15,404 nt of DNA from G039029935 sp039029935 (GTDB lineage: Bacteria; Chloroflexota; Anaerolineae; Caldilineales; Caldilineaceae), in contig JBCCFC010000158.1 of assembly GCA_039029935.1 (NCBI GenBank), positions 1 through 15,404 on the forward strand, given 5' to 3'. Positions within the stretch are counted from its first letter, which is position 1; each line of letters starts with the position of its first letter. The notes below the pieces were generated by a model. It was not told where the DNA came from and searched no databases. It saw only the letters and a list, made by a program, of their open reading frames with translations. Shown piece by piece: positions 6,304 through 13,078 of this stretch. The position numbers and the translations under genes are program-made.

Positions 6304-9255
6304 GTGCAACGGAAACAACGGTATCTGCAAAGGGCCAGCATCTTGCTACGTGTACTCGTGATAGGCTCACTTTTGGTGGGATTGGTTCCTCCAATATACA
6401 TGGACCCACCAGCGACGACAAGCAATCTCCCGATTGACCAAGCGGCTTTATCCAACAAACTTCCGCTAACAGACCCACTAAAAGATAGATTGACCCCAAG
6501 AACCTTGCTTGATGAATTCCTCCCAGAAACAACAACTGTCCACGCCGCACCCATCCATGCACTCGATACAGCCGTGATTGAGCCTGCGATCAGTCCCGAC
6601 AGTGTCGATACTGCTGTCAGATATGTGACTCTTGACGAAACCCTCTCCAGCATCCAATCGACAATGCAAGCTGCTGGCGTCTGTGATGGCGGTAGCGACG
6701 ATTTAGGTGGTGCGGTTTGGCGTGACACCAACAGCGACGGTTTGCAGGACGTGGATGAAGCGGGGTTTGACGGAACCAACAACGGCCCAATTATTGTCAG
6801 TGCCTATGACAGCAGCGGGTTTGTGATTTCATCCACAGTCGGTGTCACAGGAACCTATGTCTTTGATGATCTCTATCTGGGGCGGATAGGCGATGACGCC
6901 CACATCCGCTTAGAGTTTAGCGGTCTGCCCGCTGATTATCGAGGCAGCGTCCCCGGCAGCGACAACGGCACATCCATCCAGTTTCATTCGGCAGGGACAT
7001 GCGAGGCGGACTTCGCCATCCATACACCTGACCGTTGTGAAGTCAATGCACGTGGTGTTGGGGTGAACGGCACGAGCATTGGGGCATCTGGTGAGTGGCT
7101 CTATATCGGTGATCCCAACAACCCCGCAGATGGCAGTAGCTATTCCACAACAGTAAATAGCTCGCCCGTTGTCCACAATGATGCCGATCAAATCGGGTAT
7201 GGCTCTGTTTCGCAAGGTTACTGGATTGCCGACCGCCAAATTACCCTGCGCGATTATTTGGCCTTTCTCAACGATGTTGATCCAGCCAATGGCCCTGTTG
7301 ATTGGGAAGGTGGTCTGTTGACCGAGGGAATTGTACAATACAATGCCGGGCTACCGTTGGGTGAACGCTGGTCTGCGGCAAGCTATAGCTGTGATGGGCA
7401 AAACATCACCTCGCCGGATATCGAAAATACAGCAGTCAATTTCATCTCCTTTATTTTGATCGCACGCTTTGCCAATTGGGCGGCAACAGGCGATGTCAAC
7501 CAAGGCGCATACACCTTTGCCAGCACAACCGATGTCGTGACGCATATCACCGCTGTTGACGAAAACTGGCCTGGTGTGCGTATCCCCACCGAGGATGAAC
7601 TGTACAAATCGCATTATTGGGATGAAACCAACAGCACCTACAATCTATTTGCGTCCACAACATTAGAGGCATCTGGCATACCGATTTTGAGCGGCTTAAA
7701 CTCGGATGGCACATATACAGTTCCCAATGGCAATGTGTATGACAGAACATTCCTTGGTACCTGTTTTGTGCTATGGCAAGTCGGGCAAGGTGGACAGTCG
7801 GCCTATGGTCTCTACGGTGTTTCGGGCGATTCTCACGATATGTTTTTCCCCAAAAACTCGACCATGCCCACCTCATTCCACGCCGTTCGACCAGGGCATC
7901 AGGGACAAAGCGAATCCTTTATGCGCAGTTCCTATCGCTTGGAAACCGTGCTGGCCTATAACGCCCATGATGGTATTTATTACCCAAGCCCTAGCTTTCG
8001 CCTAGCAAGCGCATCCGACCCCTGTAACCGAGGATTGTCGATTGGCAACAGGGTGTGGCTAGACAACGACGCCGACGGCATCCAAGACCCCAACGAAGAC
8101 TCCCTGCCCAGCATCACGGTGACACTATACGACATCACAGGCACACAAATCGCCAATGCTACCACCGATGCCAACGGCGAATACTACTTCATCGACGCCA
8201 CCGACCCACGACTGGACACCATCTACTCAACCACTGTCCCCAGCCATATCGGTGTGGTCCCAACAACCACCGTTGTCGGCGGTCTGCTCCCCAACACTGA
8301 CTACACCATCCGTGTTGGCCTCACCCAAACCGCGCTCAACACCTATACACTGGCCTTGCCCAATGTCGATTCTGGCACAACCATCTCCGATGCGGTCGAC
8401 TCAGATGCGATTGTCTTGGGCAACCAAGCCGTTATCACGTTGACGACCGGCGACTTGGGCTACAATGACCACTCGTTTGACATTGGATTTACACCCGCAC
8501 AGATTGCCATCGAAAAAATACTCAACACACCAGACCCTGTAATACCTGGCGCAGCTGTGACCTTTACAATCCGTATCACCAATACAGGTGCAGTCACCAT
8601 CACCACACTACCGTTGACGGACACCTACAGCAACACCTACCTGACCTATATTAGCGCGACCCCAAGCGCAAACACCGCTGCCACGGGGCAAGTTACGTGG
8701 AATGACTTGACCGAGGCCAATAGTAACGGCTTTGGGCAAGACTTGGCCCCCAATGGTGTCTTTGATGTCGTGGTGACGTTTATCGCCGCCTTGGACACAA
8801 GCTCATTGCCCAACAGCGCAACCATAAACACGGCACAGGTATATACGCACACGGTCACCGATACCGTGCAAATCCTGAATCCCACCAATGTTGTGTTGTC
8901 AAGTAGAGATGTGACTGTTGAAATGATAGATGGAGATAGTGTGGTTGTGCTGTCGTGGTCTACGGTCAATGAAAACGACATCGTTGGCTTTCACGTGTTG
9001 CGGCTGGACAAAGGTGAGGATGGGACAATGGGTGATCCTGTGCGCTTGACCAGTGATGCGGACATCATTGTGGCCCAAGGAGCATCGACGGGGGCCGATT
9101 ATCGCTATGAGGATGTGACTGGCGATGTAAATGCCAACCATCATTATATCTTGGAGATGGTGATGGCGGATGGGACACGTCCGTTGATGGATATGGGGAC
9201 AGTGGACGAAGAGCCGAGTGGGTGGATGGTCTATTTGCCTGTGTTGAGGAAATAG
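6304..9255 (+). CDS. Large exported modular protein: SdrD-B, FGE-like, SdrD-B, DUF11-like, Fn3-like
   Basis: The 983-residue product starts with a basic N-terminus and one hydrophobic segment (about 11-29), a signal peptide or anchor. Then come an SdrD-B-like module (126-243; VWRDTNSDGLQDVDE), an FGE/sulfatase-modifying-factor fold (260-570; GYWIADRQITLRDYLAFLND, FANWA, VRIPTEDELYKSHYW, SAYGLYGVSGDSHDMFF, SSYRLE, SFRLAS), and a second SdrD-B-like module (574-730; VWLDNDADGIQDPNED). A DUF11-like repeat follows (731-860; ITNTGAVTITTLPLTDTY), then an Fn3-like domain (861-960), ending MVYLPVLRK. The FGE region has no Cys pair near its end, so it is probably a non-catalytic binding fold. GTG 6304 is preferred: AGAAGG lies 7 bases upstream and the n-region becomes basic. 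ATG 6274 or TTG 6229 would add an acidic, SD-less extension. I infer a surface or secreted adhesin-like role. Confidence 0.88.
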   Translation: MQRKQRYLQRASILLRVLVIGSLLVGLVPPIYMDPPATTSNLPIDQAALSNKLPLTDPLKDRLTPRTLLDEFLPETTTVHAAPIHALDTAVIEPAISPDSVDTAVRYVTLDETLSSIQSTMQAAGVCDGGSDDLGGAVWRDTNSDGLQDVDEAGFDGTNNGPIIVSAYDSSGFVISSTVGVTGTYVFDDLYLGRIGDDAHIRLEFSGLPADYRGSVPGSDNGTSIQFHSAGTCEADFAIHTPDRCEVNARGVGVNGTSIGASGEWLYIGDPNNPADGSSYSTTVNSSPVVHNDADQIGYGSVSQGYWIADRQITLRDYLAFLNDVDPANGPVDWEGGLLTEGIVQYNAGLPLGERWSAASYSCDGQNITSPDIENTAVNFISFILIARFANWAATGDVNQGAYTFASTTDVVTHITAVDENWPGVRIPTEDELYKSHYWDETNSTYNLFASTTLEASGIPILSGLNSDGTYTVPNGNVYDRTFLGTCFVLWQVGQGGQSAYGLYGVSGDSHDMFFPKNSTMPTSFHAVRPGHQGQSESFMRSSYRLETVLAYNAHDGIYYPSPSFRLASASDPCNRGLSIGNRVWLDNDADGIQDPNEDSLPSITVTLYDITGTQIANATTDANGEYYFIDATDPRLDTIYSTTVPSHIGVVPTTTVVGGLLPNTDYTIRVGLTQTALNTYTLALPNVDSGTTISDAVDSDAIVLGNQAVITLTTGDLGYNDHSFDIGFTPAQIAIEKILNTPDPVIPGAAVTFTIRITNTGAVTITTLPLTDTYSNTYLTYISATPSANTAATGQVTWNDLTEANSNGFGQDLAPNGVFDVVVTFIAALDTSSLPNSATINTAQVYTHTVTDTVQILNPTNVVLSSRDVTVEMIDGDSVVVLSWSTVNENDIVGFHVLRLDKGEDGTMGDPVRLTSDADIIVAQGASTGADYRYEDVTGDVNANHHYILEMVMADGTRPLMDMGTVDEEPSGWMVYLPVLRK

Positions 9256-9257
9256 AG

Positions 9258-9280
9258 TACGTAGGTACGTATCGTTTTTT
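9258..9280 (+). terminator. Possible short Rho-independent terminator after the surface-protein gene
   Basis: Two copies of the self-complementary hexamer TACGTA, two bases apart, can fold into a short hairpin, followed three bases later by six T residues. It begins three bases after the stop codon. The stem is short and GC-poor, so efficiency would be modest. Confidence 0.4.
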
Positions 9281-9348
9281 GACAGAGAATAACACAAGCC
9301 TTTATATTGAACGCATAGTTTTGAGAGGGCACAGACGAGCGCAGATAA

Positions 9349-9507
9349 ACACGGAACGAACCCTATTGTACGGTGGCAACAGCCGCCAATAACCAGCCAT
9401 TTATACGACCCTCGGCATTTTACTATGCGGCGGATGATCATGCGATTTACATCCACGATGTCCATCGCTGTCGAAATTTTGATAACCTGCAAGAGAATCC
9501 GGAGGTT
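9349..9507 (+). pseudogene. Fragment resembling a PPOX-family flavin-binding protein
   Basis: The frame after an in-frame TAA (9346-9348) reads ...PYCTVATAANNQPFIRPSAF, then FYYAADDHAIYIHD and RNFDNLQENPEV. The order 'VAT...QPxxRPxxF...AIYIH...xxNLQENPxV' resembles the first half of pyridoxamine 5'-phosphate oxidase-like split-barrel proteins. There is no N-terminal beta strand set and no C-terminal half. The frame runs directly into the start of the next fragment, a GMC oxidoreductase, at the ATG pair at 9508-9513. The family call is by remembered pattern and is the weakest of the fragments here. No SD or good start is present. Confidence 0.45.
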
Positions 9508-9681
9508 ATGATGAACAATATATCAATCAACCCCTCAACCCACAGCGATTTTATCGTGGTTGGTGGTGGCTCCACCTGGCGCAGGCGACCCCGATCATAC
9601 CCGATTACTGGGTATTCCTGTTCGCGTTGCACAGCCAAATGTTGGCATGAATTTGCATGATCACCCGATGATCCATATCGA
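9508..9681 (+). pseudogene. GMC oxidoreductase remnant with large internal deletion
   Basis: The first frame begins MNNISINPSTHSDFIVVGGGS, the FAD-binding N-terminus of GMC (glucose-methanol-choline) oxidoreductases, preceded by GGAGG. The frame is lost immediately after GGGS. From about 9566, a different frame reads GAGDPDHTRLLGIPV then NVGMNLHDHP, matching the family's conserved 'SGIGxxxxLxxxGIPVxxxxPGVGxNLxDHP' block, normally some 230-280 residues further on. The sequence between, including the first GMC signature, is missing. After the NLHDHP block, homology stops and a sulfotransferase tail follows. An internal deletion with frameshift plus fusion explains this; the gene cannot make a functional oxidoreductase. 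Confidence 0.7.
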
Positions 9682-10020
9682 GACAATGTGCTGGTACTCA
9701 TTTATGAGGAGATGCAAGCGGATAACTTGGACACGATCCAAAAAATTGCTGATTTTATCAAGATTGACCTCGCCGCCGAACAGCGCGCCAAAGTGGCCGA
9801 AAAGAGTAGTTTTGTCTATATGAAGGCCAACAATCACAAGTTTGACCCGCCTGCCTGGGAATCGGGCTATGTGCCTTTAATTCGCGAGGGGAAAATGGGG
9901 AGTGCCAAGGAGTTGCTCTCGCCCGCACAGCAAGCGTAAGTCGATGCCTTTTGTTTGAGCGAGTTTGAACGCATGGGATCGACATTTCCATACGCCAAGA
10001 AATTCAAGGTTGTGACATGA
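9682..10020 (+). pseudogene. C-terminal sulfotransferase fragment with premature TAA
   Basis: The frame reads DNVLVLIYEEMQADNLDT, KIADFIKIDL, SSFVYMKANNHKFD, and then IREGKMGSAKELLSPAQQA, the C-terminal part of cytosolic-type (Sulfotransfer_1) enzymes. It includes the 'YEEM', 'SSFxxMK' and 'RxGKxG' blocks that bind PAPS and shape the active site. A TAA at 9937-9939 interrupts it, yet the same frame continues with VDAFCLSEFERMGSTFPYAK to a TGA at 10018-10020, which looks like the true end. CAA to TAA would explain the stop. The N-terminal two thirds, with the 5'-phosphosulfate loop, are missing and replaced by the GMC fragment. Confidence 0.78.
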
Positions 10021-10062
10021 GCCTGATTCTAATGCAAGGTAAACAACCTTTAGGAGACGACG

Positions 10063-10575
10063 ATGACTTCCGAGACCATTCTCACAACAGAACGAACAAT
10101 TGTTGAGCGGATTACGTTGGACGACGCTCCGTTTTTCTTCGATCTCATGAACTCTCCCGGATGGCTTCGCTATATCGGAGATAGTTACGTTACGGACCTT
10201 GATGTTGCACGCTTCGTCATTCGCTACTCGTATCTACGGACGTATGAGTATCACGAATTTGGTTACTACGTCATCAAGGATGCTACGACTCGCATCCCCA
10301 TTGGCATCTGTGGTTTTCTGAAGAAACCGTTCCTTTCCAACCCAGATTTTGGCTTCGCCCTGTTGCCCGACTATCATGGTAGAGGTCTTGCCAGAGAAGC
10401 ATGTACCGCAATCCTCCAGTTTGGCATTCAGCGATTCGATTTTTCTGTGCTTGATGCGGTGGCAAAACCGGATAACGTCAGGTCGATCCGTTTGTTGGAA
10501 AAACTCAACTTTTGTCCGCAGGGGCTGATTGATGTTAAGGAAGAGGAACTTGCGTTGTATCGCTGGGGCGGCTAG
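10063..10575 (+). CDS. GNAT N-acetyltransferase, RimJ/RimL type
   Basis: The 170-residue protein is a full-length single-domain GNAT of the Acetyltransf_3 kind. It starts with TERTIVERITLDDAPFFFDL (about 9-28), has the strand IPIGICGFLKKP (79-90), the acetyl-CoA pyrophosphate loop DYHGRGLAREA (103-113) and the C-terminal signature NVRSIRLLEKLNF (138-150). The family acetylates ribosomal protein N-termini, amino-sugar antibiotics or small amines; the substrate here is unknown. AGGAG 6 bases before the ATG is a strong SD. It appears intact although fragments of other genes lie on both sides, so it may be a recently acquired or selectively kept passenger. Confidence 0.88.
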   Translation: MTSETILTTERTIVERITLDDAPFFFDLMNSPGWLRYIGDSYVTDLDVARFVIRYSYLRTYEYHEFGYYVIKDATTRIPIGICGFLKKPFLSNPDFGFALLPDYHGRGLAREACTAILQFGIQRFDFSVLDAVAKPDNVRSIRLLEKLNFCPQGLIDVKEEELALYRWGG

Positions 10576-10592
10576 TTTTTTATCAACTCATC

Positions 10593-11111
10593 TCATAAAT
10601 TTCCATTAACAGGTTTTCTATATTCTTGCCAAGAATCAAAGTGTTCGGGCAACCCCGTGCGAGGAAGGCTTTCAAAGATAACGCTACGGTACGATTTGAG
10701 ACCTGTTTTGCGACCCAGCCAGAAGGGAGACGATGTCGCGAGCGCACTGATGTGGGGTGCAAAGTAGGTCATCTACTTCATGATATCAATGCGCAGATCG
10801 GGATCAGGAATCCCTACATGAATATGCATGCCAAAAATGAGAAGCTGACTCGCAAGCAGTTCATATTTATCGCGCATCGCCTTATAGCGCGCCCCTTCTG
10901 TCACAAGCTGATCATGCCAACGCGAAAAGGGATGTGTCCCTGCCGCCACAATCCGGCAATCGCTTTGACTTGCCACCTCATGCACCGATTTGCGTAAGCG
11001 GATTAGCTCACTACGCACCTCACGTACATTGCGGCAAACATGGCTACCGACTTCGATCTGGGACTGCAAGAATTCGGGTTTGACTTGATTGCGCTTTGGT
11101 TGGTTTATGTA
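10593..11111 (-). pseudogene. Carboxylate-amine ligase (YbdK/GCS2-like) remnant
   Basis: Reading leftward: VKPEFLQSQIEVGSHVC, RIVAAGTHPFSRWHDQ, LLIFGMHIHVGIPDPDLRID, an in-frame TAG (10773-10775), then MTYFAPHISALATSSPFW, GRKTGLKSYRSVIFESLPRT and HFDSWQEY. These blocks follow in order the N-terminal and central parts of the glutamate-cysteine ligase type 2 / YbdK ATP-dependent carboxylate-amine ligase family. Family proteins are about 370 residues; only about 170 codons remain. The N-terminal 'GVEEE' block is absent beyond a TGA at 11112-11114, and the C-terminal half is missing. Just after SWQEY, dropping one A would restore ENLLMEIYEM, suggesting a further frameshift. TAG could derive from CAG (Gln). 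Confidence 0.87.
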
Positions 11112-11212
11112 TCACTTAGTGCATGGCATTGCGATGGGGTATCCACTACACCGTGTAATAGCATTTTCTTTGATCAACACGAAGCTGAAATAGGTGACAT
11201 ACCTCTCGCCTA

Positions 11213-11812
11213 CTACGATTCTTGTGGTGTTCGTATATATCGAATCAGTAAATAGATGCCAACTAAGACTGCCAGCACACTGAGAATCAACCCGCTAAAA
11301 TTAGAGATAAAGTCCGTAATCAAGGACCATTGGTCGCCAAATGAGTAGCCCAGCCCACCAAAGATGGCAAGCCATGTGATCTCGCCTGCGGTATCAAAAA
11401 ATAGGAAGCGGCTAAACCGATATCTGCTGCTGCCTGCAATCAGGTTGGTGGGGACGGCGAGCGGGGTAATGAGCCAACGGCTCAGGTAGATGGCAATCCC
11501 ACCGCGTCTCTCAAACATCTCTTGTGCATTTTGCCATGTCTGGTTGTCGCCAAAACGACGCTCGATCCACTGACTAGCGAAACGACCCACGCTATAGACA
11601 ATCGTGTCACCGATGACAACGCAGACCAAACCGATAATGGGTGTGGTATACATGTCGAGCAGTTCTTGGCGGATAAAGGCACCGGCGGCGATGACAACCA
11701 ACACGCTGGGGAGCGGGATGCCCGCGCCACCTAAGAGCAGCACCAGGCCGACGATGGGTGCGCCATAGTCAATGACCCAGCCCAAAACCAATGTTGTGAT
11801 ATCAATGCTCAC
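11213..11812 (-). CDS. DedA-family (VTT domain) membrane protein
   Basis: The 199-residue protein is strongly hydrophobic, with membrane or re-entrant segments at about 8-28, 33-48, 57-78, 105-125, 140-158 and 172-192. GIPLPSVLVVIAAGAF (31-46) and RWLITPLAVPTNLIAG (112-127) match the two re-entrant loops of DedA/SNARE-associated proteins; FFDTAGEITW (138-147) matches the following helix. The family includes undecaprenyl-phosphate and phospholipid translocases in the inner membrane. The usual 'RxxPGxR' arginine is not seen in canonical form, so transport activity is uncertain. It starts with GTG whose GTGA overlaps the upstream gene's TGA, with GGGGAGGA 6-9 bases upstream: tight translational coupling to the WMNM-repeat gene. 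Confidence 0.87.
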   Translation of the reverse strand: MSIDITTLVLGWVIDYGAPIVGLVLLLGGAGIPLPSVLVVIAAGAFIRQELLDMYTTPIIGLVCVVIGDTIVYSVGRFASQWIERRFGDNQTWQNAQEMFERRGGIAIYLSRWLITPLAVPTNLIAGSSRYRFSRFLFFDTAGEITWLAIFGGLGYSFGDQWSLITDFISNFSGLILSVLAVLVGIYLLIRYIRTPQES

Positions 11813-12591
11813 TCTGAGTCCTCCCCTTCGCCGCGCTCACGGTCTCTTCTATCTCTGTCATCCCGGTCATCCCTGTCATCACGGTCATCTCTGTCGTCCC
11901 TGCCATCTCTGTCCCTGCATTCACGGTTATCTCTGTCATCACGATTATTGCCACGATTACGTTCAAGTTCATCGCGGTTATTACATGCATGCTCGTCAAC
12001 CAGACGTTGCAACGTTCGGATCAGTTCACCGTCGCCGGGTTCATCGTCGGTTGACTCAACCAGCCACCCCAGCGGTTTGAAGGCGTTGCCCTCCATCGCG
12101 ATGTCCACCTCGGCAAAGAGTGTTTCGACCGGAATGCCTGTGGCATAGGCGATATATTGCATGTTCATCCAACGCCGGATTTCCCCTTCATCCAATCCTG
12201 TGACAATCGGATTGGCTCGGTATTTCAGGATGGCCTCGCGTACCATCCCGACAATCTCTGGCTCTCCATCTACCTCTCCCAAATCCAGACGACGATTGAG
12301 TCTACCCAGGGGGAGCCGCTCTGCCGACCCGCGCATCGGAATGCCGAGTTCCTCAAAGAGAAAGATTCGCGGCACGGTAAACCCCCCAGCCACGTAGCGC
12401 ATGTTCATCCAAGGTTGGACCAGCGCAACATCGACATTACCCTCACCAAAATCATTGTCAACGGCAAATTGAATGGCCTGCACGGACCCTAGCGAGCGTT
12501 GTGTAAAGCGCACTGCCGAGAATCCACCACCTGCAATAAGCAGCACGGCAAGAGTTAGGATAAGCCGCCTCGACTGTAAAAGTTGAACCAC
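11809..12591 (-). CDS. Membrane-anchored protein with two WMNM repeats and Asp/Arg-rich tail
   Basis: The 260-residue protein begins with a short basic region and one hydrophobic segment (8-24), a signal anchor. Two similar units follow: residues 58-97 (PWMNMRYVAGGFTVPRIFLF...LPLGRL) and 138-177 (RWMNMQYIAYATGIPVETLF...FKPLGWL). Both share WMNMxYxA, xxVP/IP, LFxExxIxMxG and PLGxL, an internal duplication of about 40 residues. It resembles short helix-turn-helix-like units ('M..xxIAxxxxIPxxxLxxxLxI') that recur in membrane-associated bacterial proteins, but I cannot name a family. Residues 216-255 are a low-complexity Asp/Arg tail. GTG 12591 has AAGGAG 7 bases upstream. The role is unknown; coupling to a DedA protein suggests a shared membrane function. 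Confidence 0.75.
   Translation of the reverse strand: MVQLLQSRRLILTLAVLLIAGGGFSAVRFTQRSLGSVQAIQFAVDNDFGEGNVDVALVQPWMNMRYVAGGFTVPRIFLFEELGIPMRGSAERLPLGRLNRRLDLGEVDGEPEIVGMVREAILKYRANPIVTGLDEGEIRRWMNMQYIAYATGIPVETLFAEVDIAMEGNAFKPLGWLVESTDDEPGDGELIRTLQRLVDEHACNNRDELERNRGNNRDDRDNRECRDRDGRDDRDDRDDRDDRDDRDRRDRERGEGEDSE
11854..11907. repeat. Six degenerate 9-nt tandem units encoding the Asp/Arg tail
   Basis: Six consecutive 9-base units (for example TCTGTCATC, CCGGTCATC, CCTGTCATC, ACGGTCATC) read on the other strand as repeated Arg/Asp-Asp codons. Degenerate copies extend to about 11950. The array sits in frame, so copy changes would lengthen or shorten the polyampholyte tail without a frameshift. 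Confidence 0.8.
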
Positions 12592-12668
12592 TAATTGTCT
12601 CCTTCTATAGATTTTGTCAAGTACACAATGAATCGGCTATTCGACCCTGCTGACTGGTTTGTGCGTAT

Positions 12669-12680
12669 ATGACATGTCAT
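12669..12680. repeat. 12-bp perfect palindrome ATGACATGTCAT, candidate operator
   Basis: A perfect 12-bp palindrome lies directly downstream of the candidate leftward -10 (TGCTACAAT on the minus strand, 12688-12696), near the expected transcription start of the WMNM-repeat/DedA operon. That position is typical for a repressor site. Only the symmetry is observed. Confidence 0.4.
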
Positions 12681-12687
12681 TCATTAG

Positions 12688-12696
12688 ATTGTAGCA
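12688..12696 (-). promoter_or_regulatory. Candidate extended -10 for the leftward WMNM/DedA operon
   Basis: On the minus strand, TGCTACAAT is an extended -10 element about 100 bases before the GTG at 12591. The best upstream -35-like hexamer (TTTACA) is about 20 bases away, longer than ideal, so the extended -10 carries the call. Confidence 0.42.
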
Positions 12697-12762
12697 GACA
12701 AATGTTAAGAGATTGTAAAGAAAGCTTCAAAAAAGAACTCAACTTTGAATTGATAACTATTC

Positions 12763-12791
12763 TTGGCAGGCTTGCGAGAATTGGCTACAAT
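12763..12791 (+). promoter_or_regulatory. Strong sigma-70-like promoter
   Basis: TTGGCA and TACAAT are separated by exactly 17 bases, each one mismatch from consensus. Transcription would start near 12798 and run into the mini-ORF at 12838 and the esterase gene at 13079. It is divergent from the promoter of the leftward WMNM/DedA operon. Confidence 0.65.
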
Positions 12792-12837
12792 CCGAACATC
12801 TGCGCAGGTAGTTGATGTAGCAGCAGAAGGAGGACAG

Positions 12838-12918
12838 ATGTTGCCAAACGAAAAACGACGAGACCCTATTTCTGAGCGTGTGGGGCGTGGCATTTTCACC
12901 GATTTTCCTTTTTGGTAA
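12838..12918 (+). CDS. 26-residue mini-ORF with strong ribosome binding site
   Basis: ATG 12838 is preceded by AAGGAGGA with a 4-base gap, the strongest SD in the window, and lies about 40 bases after the predicted start of a consensus-like promoter. The frame encodes 26 residues, MLPNEKRRDPISERVGRGIF followed by TDFPFW, and stops at TAA. The peptide is basic in its first half and ends in aromatics; there is no hydrophobic segment. Possibilities are a genuine microprotein, a leader peptide affecting the downstream esterase gene, or the surviving 5' end of a deleted gene. No family is recognised. Observed: promoter, SD and frame; expression is inference. Confidence 0.45.
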   Translation: MLPNEKRRDPISERVGRGIFTDFPFW

Positions 12919-12987
12919 ATATCTTTTGAGCTACTGTGGGCATTTGTCCAAAGTCCAATGAATGGGATACTTTGCGCTTTCTGCCGT

Positions 12988-13016
12988 TTTTCAGCAAAGT
13001 CATCCCATGCTACAAT
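12988..13016 (+). promoter_or_regulatory. Promoter of the CE7 esterase gene
   Basis: TTTTCA and TACAAT are 17 bases apart, and the -10 carries an extended TGC directly before it (TGCTACAAT). Transcription would begin near 13023, giving a leader of about 55 bases before the ATG at 13079. Confidence 0.55.
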
Positions 13017-13078
13017 GTTCCCATAATCAAGCATCATCCAACCCTATTCAAAGGGGTAAACTACAGAGGAGAAACGCA

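Noticed and set aside
8899..9492. Long leftward open frame of 197 codons overlapping the end of the surface-protein gene
   Set aside because: It lies mostly antisense to a well-supported domain-containing gene, is Cys/His/Arg-rich in an unnatural way and has no SD or recognisable motif.
10626..10997. Rightward 123-codon frame
   Set aside because: It is entirely antisense to the YbdK-type remnant, whose conserved blocks are unmistakable on the other strand.
11040..11255. Rightward 71-codon frame
   Set aside because: It is partly antisense to the YbdK remnant and runs into the DedA gene; no motif or SD supports it.
11854..11950. Short regular repeats considered as a CRISPR array
   Set aside because: The units are 9 bases with no spacers and are in frame within a coding region.
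12705..13037. Leftward 110-codon open frame over the divergent promoter region
   Set aside because: It covers two good promoters and the mini-ORF, has no SD and no family resemblance.
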